Shown here piece by piece: positions 32,610 through 33,683 of a stretch of 33,683 nucleotides of DNA. Position 1 is the stretch's first letter; the number at the start of each line of letters is the position of its first letter. The stretch comes from JAKPKF01 sp964536135 (GTDB taxonomy: Bacteria > Patescibacteriota > Dojkabacteria > SC72): the NCBI GenBank assembly GCA_964536135.1, contig CAZHVM010000011.1:1-33683 (forward strand), given 5' to 3'. The position numbers and the translations under genes are program-made. The notes beneath the pieces were generated by a model. The model was not told where the DNA came from. It worked only from the letters and a program-made list of their open reading frames with translations, and did no database searches.

Positions 32610-32707
32610 ATAATAGCACTTCTCCCCTCATCTTGTCAACCCCTTAGGAAACGTCCGTCAACTACCTTGTCAACCCCCAATATTCTACCTTGTCAACACA
32701 TTGTCAA
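32610..32707 (-). promoter_or_regulatory. Promoter with five helically phased TTGACA-type boxes
   Basis: On the minus strand TTGACA occurs at 32634-32639, 32668-32673, 32691-32696 and 32702-32707, and TTGACG at 32656-32661. Start-to-start distances are 22, 12, 23 and 11 bp, so all lie on about the same face of the helix. The box nearest the gene can serve as -35, with TATTAT at 32610-32615 (18-bp spacer). A 12-mer TACCTTGTCAAC (plus strand) is repeated at 32663 and 32686. The others look like operator sites or iteron-like repeats. Confidence 0.6.
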
Positions 32708-32971
32708 GTATAAATTTGATGCTAGAAAGAAAACTATACATTATTTAAAGAGGTATTTTTGAATAAACTTATAAGAAAGTAGATGCAGAATAATTATATT
32801 TTTCAATTGGCAAAGTAACTACTTATTGCTAAAATGCACCGCTCAAATCAAATCGTTAAAAGATGCACCGCTTTTGCACACCCCTAATTTGTACCCAAAT
32901 CCAAATTTTGTTTTTGGCCAATGTGTATTCCATTCTACTTCCATATAGCAAGGTTTCGTTATTCTCTTTGA
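32708..32971. other. AT-rich gap and junction region with a short direct repeat
   Basis: No gene is seen. ATGCACCGCT is repeated at 32834-32843 and 32863-32872. The base composition changes over this stretch from that of the operon side to the richer DNA beyond about 32980. The junction between native and foreign-looking sequence is probably here, but no terminal inverted repeat or target duplication is clear. Confidence 0.4.
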
Positions 32972-33268
32972 TTAACCTAAATACACATTTTCATTGTGCC
33001 ATTCTAAAAACTTGTAGTCCGGCGTTTGTTGGACTTGATCTGGCAAAACAACAAGTTTTTGGCCATGGTATTTATAATAATCTTTTCCGTTGCCGTAGTC
33101 TGAAGCGTCTTTTCACCTGTAATGGCGCAGCGCCGTTGATAAGCATCGGTTACAATTACGCGGAATGCACCCTGGCCAAGTCTGTGCTTTGTCATCGACT
33201 CTGCGTAGCGCGGGTCTTCAACAGAGACGACAGAACTGTTGATTATTGCACGAGGAATCCGGTATTAT
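32972..33268 (-). pseudogene. HNH endonuclease remnant, catalytic core deleted
   Basis: Two frames on the minus strand carry the two ends of an HNH restriction-type endonuclease. The first (from about 33268) reads SVEDPRYAESMTKHRLGQG, then AFRVIVTDAYQRRCAITGEK, the well-known stretch just before the HNH core. The second frame resumes at about 33105 and reads DYGNGKDYYKYHGQKLVVLP and ends KFLEWHNENVYLG with a stop at 32972-32974, the usual C-terminus. The roughly 50-60 residues expected between, including the AAH and HNH residues, are missing, and the frame changes near 33100-33105. The N-terminal part upstream is also absent. It is clearly non-functional. Confidence 0.82.
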
Positions 33269-33434
33269 ATATTACCGCTCCCGAAGGATTCATAAGAGGA
33301 TTGCCGTAATCGCTCAGCCAAAATTCCAAGGGATTGATTTGCCGATTGTGAGTATGAGATACATACGTAAAAGCGATGTAGACCGGTATCGCAACAACAC
33401 CGGCATATTTCAAGATGCAATTTACCAGCTTCAA
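33243..33434 (-). pseudogene. N-terminal fragment of a DUF998-like membrane protein
   Basis: 63 codons from a TTG start (directly after an in-frame TAA). The reading has a first membrane helix (about 8-24, LKYAGVVAIPVYIAFTYV) and then FWLSDYGNPLMNPSGAVIYN, which resembles the first conserved block of DUF998 family proteins. It stops after GFLVQ, where the HNH remnant begins in another frame. The remaining helices of the family (normally about 200 aa) are missing, so I call it a truncated remnant. Confidence 0.55.
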
Positions 33435-33563
33435 TTAATTCTCGCCTCCGTCGCTTATCATATATTATAAACTCTGTTTGATTACTCAGAATTCATTGGC
33501 GTCAGAGTATATTTTTTTAGCCAATAGCCTTGCTCCCATAGCACATTGCGTGCTTTCCGAAAA

Positions 33564-33683
33564 TCAGTTTTTCAGGCTCCCGGCATACACCGCTATCTGA
33601 TACAATGCGACAATCCATGTGTCGATGGTTCCTTCCTCCGTTCCCGTACGCACAATAACCGTATTATTTTCCGGTGAGATATA
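33564..33683 (-). CDS. C-terminus of a beta-lactamase-like serine hydrolase (partial)
   Basis: The last 39 codons of a gene that enters from beyond the window: YISPENNTVIVRTGTEEG followed by IDTWIVALYQIAVYAGSLKN and a TGA at 33564-33566. The NTVIVRTG strand is like the end of AmpC-type beta-lactamase and penicillin-binding-like hydrolases. The catalytic part lies outside, so intactness cannot be judged. Between it and the DUF998 fragment (33435-33563) I see nothing coding. Confidence 0.5.
   Translation of the reverse strand, partial: YISPENNTVIVRTGTEEGTIDTWIVALYQIAVYAGSLKN

Noticed and set aside
32863..33309. 148-codon plus-strand open frame at the right end
   Set aside because: It is antisense to the HNH remnant and the DUF998-like fragment, both supported by family motifs. 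Its own translation looks random.

Overview
The window looks like chromosomal DNA of a low-GC member of the Candidate Phyla Radiation (Patescibacteria). A more exact placement, for example Dojkabacteria/WS6, would be a guess. The signs are low GC, tightly packed codirectional genes, five tandem small two-helix 'T4SS pilin'-type proteins beside a VirD4/TraG-like ATPase, an archaeal-type ATP-dependent DNA ligase, many proteins with one N-terminal membrane helix, and a tRNA-Ile(UAU). The standard code is used, since TGA acts as a stop.

Layout: 1-292 holds no gene but is unusually rich in hairpins. 293-7070 is a minus-strand replication and quality-control operon: ftsH, polA, a membrane-anchored winged-helix protein, and the ATP-dependent ligase. 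7137-7742 is a foreign-looking single gene (GlcG/HbpS-like) with its own terminator, two palindromes and a strong Shine-Dalgarno; it lies just downstream of a tRNA-Met. 7768-9047 carries translation and division genes: tRNA-Met, efp, initiator tRNA, and a DivIC/FtsB-like gene. 9181-10147 is a tyrosine recombinase facing a tRNA-Ile(UAU) with 2 bp between them.

10196-23775 is a long minus-strand block. In transcription order it holds a 42-aa membrane ORF, a UvrD-type helicase-nuclease, five pilin-like genes, dgkA, a coiled-coil/SpoIID protein, a bacterial PH-domain protein, a two-helix membrane protein, a pseudo-PP2C/beta-propeller membrane protein, smpB, a low-complexity protein and the VirD4-like ATPase. 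Together it suggests an envelope-spanning DNA-transfer or pilus machine beside cell-wall and lipid-carrier enzymes. VirB4- and VirB6-type components are not in the window. nfo and tRNA-Ser follow.

24898-32577 is accessory and membrane-rich: an anchored hypothetical protein, mscL, a PAP2-family phosphatase, a DUF2177 protein, a heterodimeric ABC exporter, a membrane-anchored protein with two pacifastin-like Cys-rich domains, a duplicated zinc-ribbon protein, and an HTH-GHKL ATPase-STAS-like fusion. The last gene's promoter holds five TTGACA-type boxes spaced about 11 or 22 bp apart.

32972-33683 is different DNA: higher GC and three broken genes on the minus strand (an HNH endonuclease lacking its catalytic core, the start of a DUF998-like membrane protein, and the C-terminus of a beta-lactamase-like hydrolase). 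It is either a decayed foreign insertion or an assembly join.

Several first genes have a TATAAT box only 5-7 nt before the ATG, while some operon-internal genes have AAAGGAG ribosome-binding sites. This suggests that leaderless transcripts are common here.
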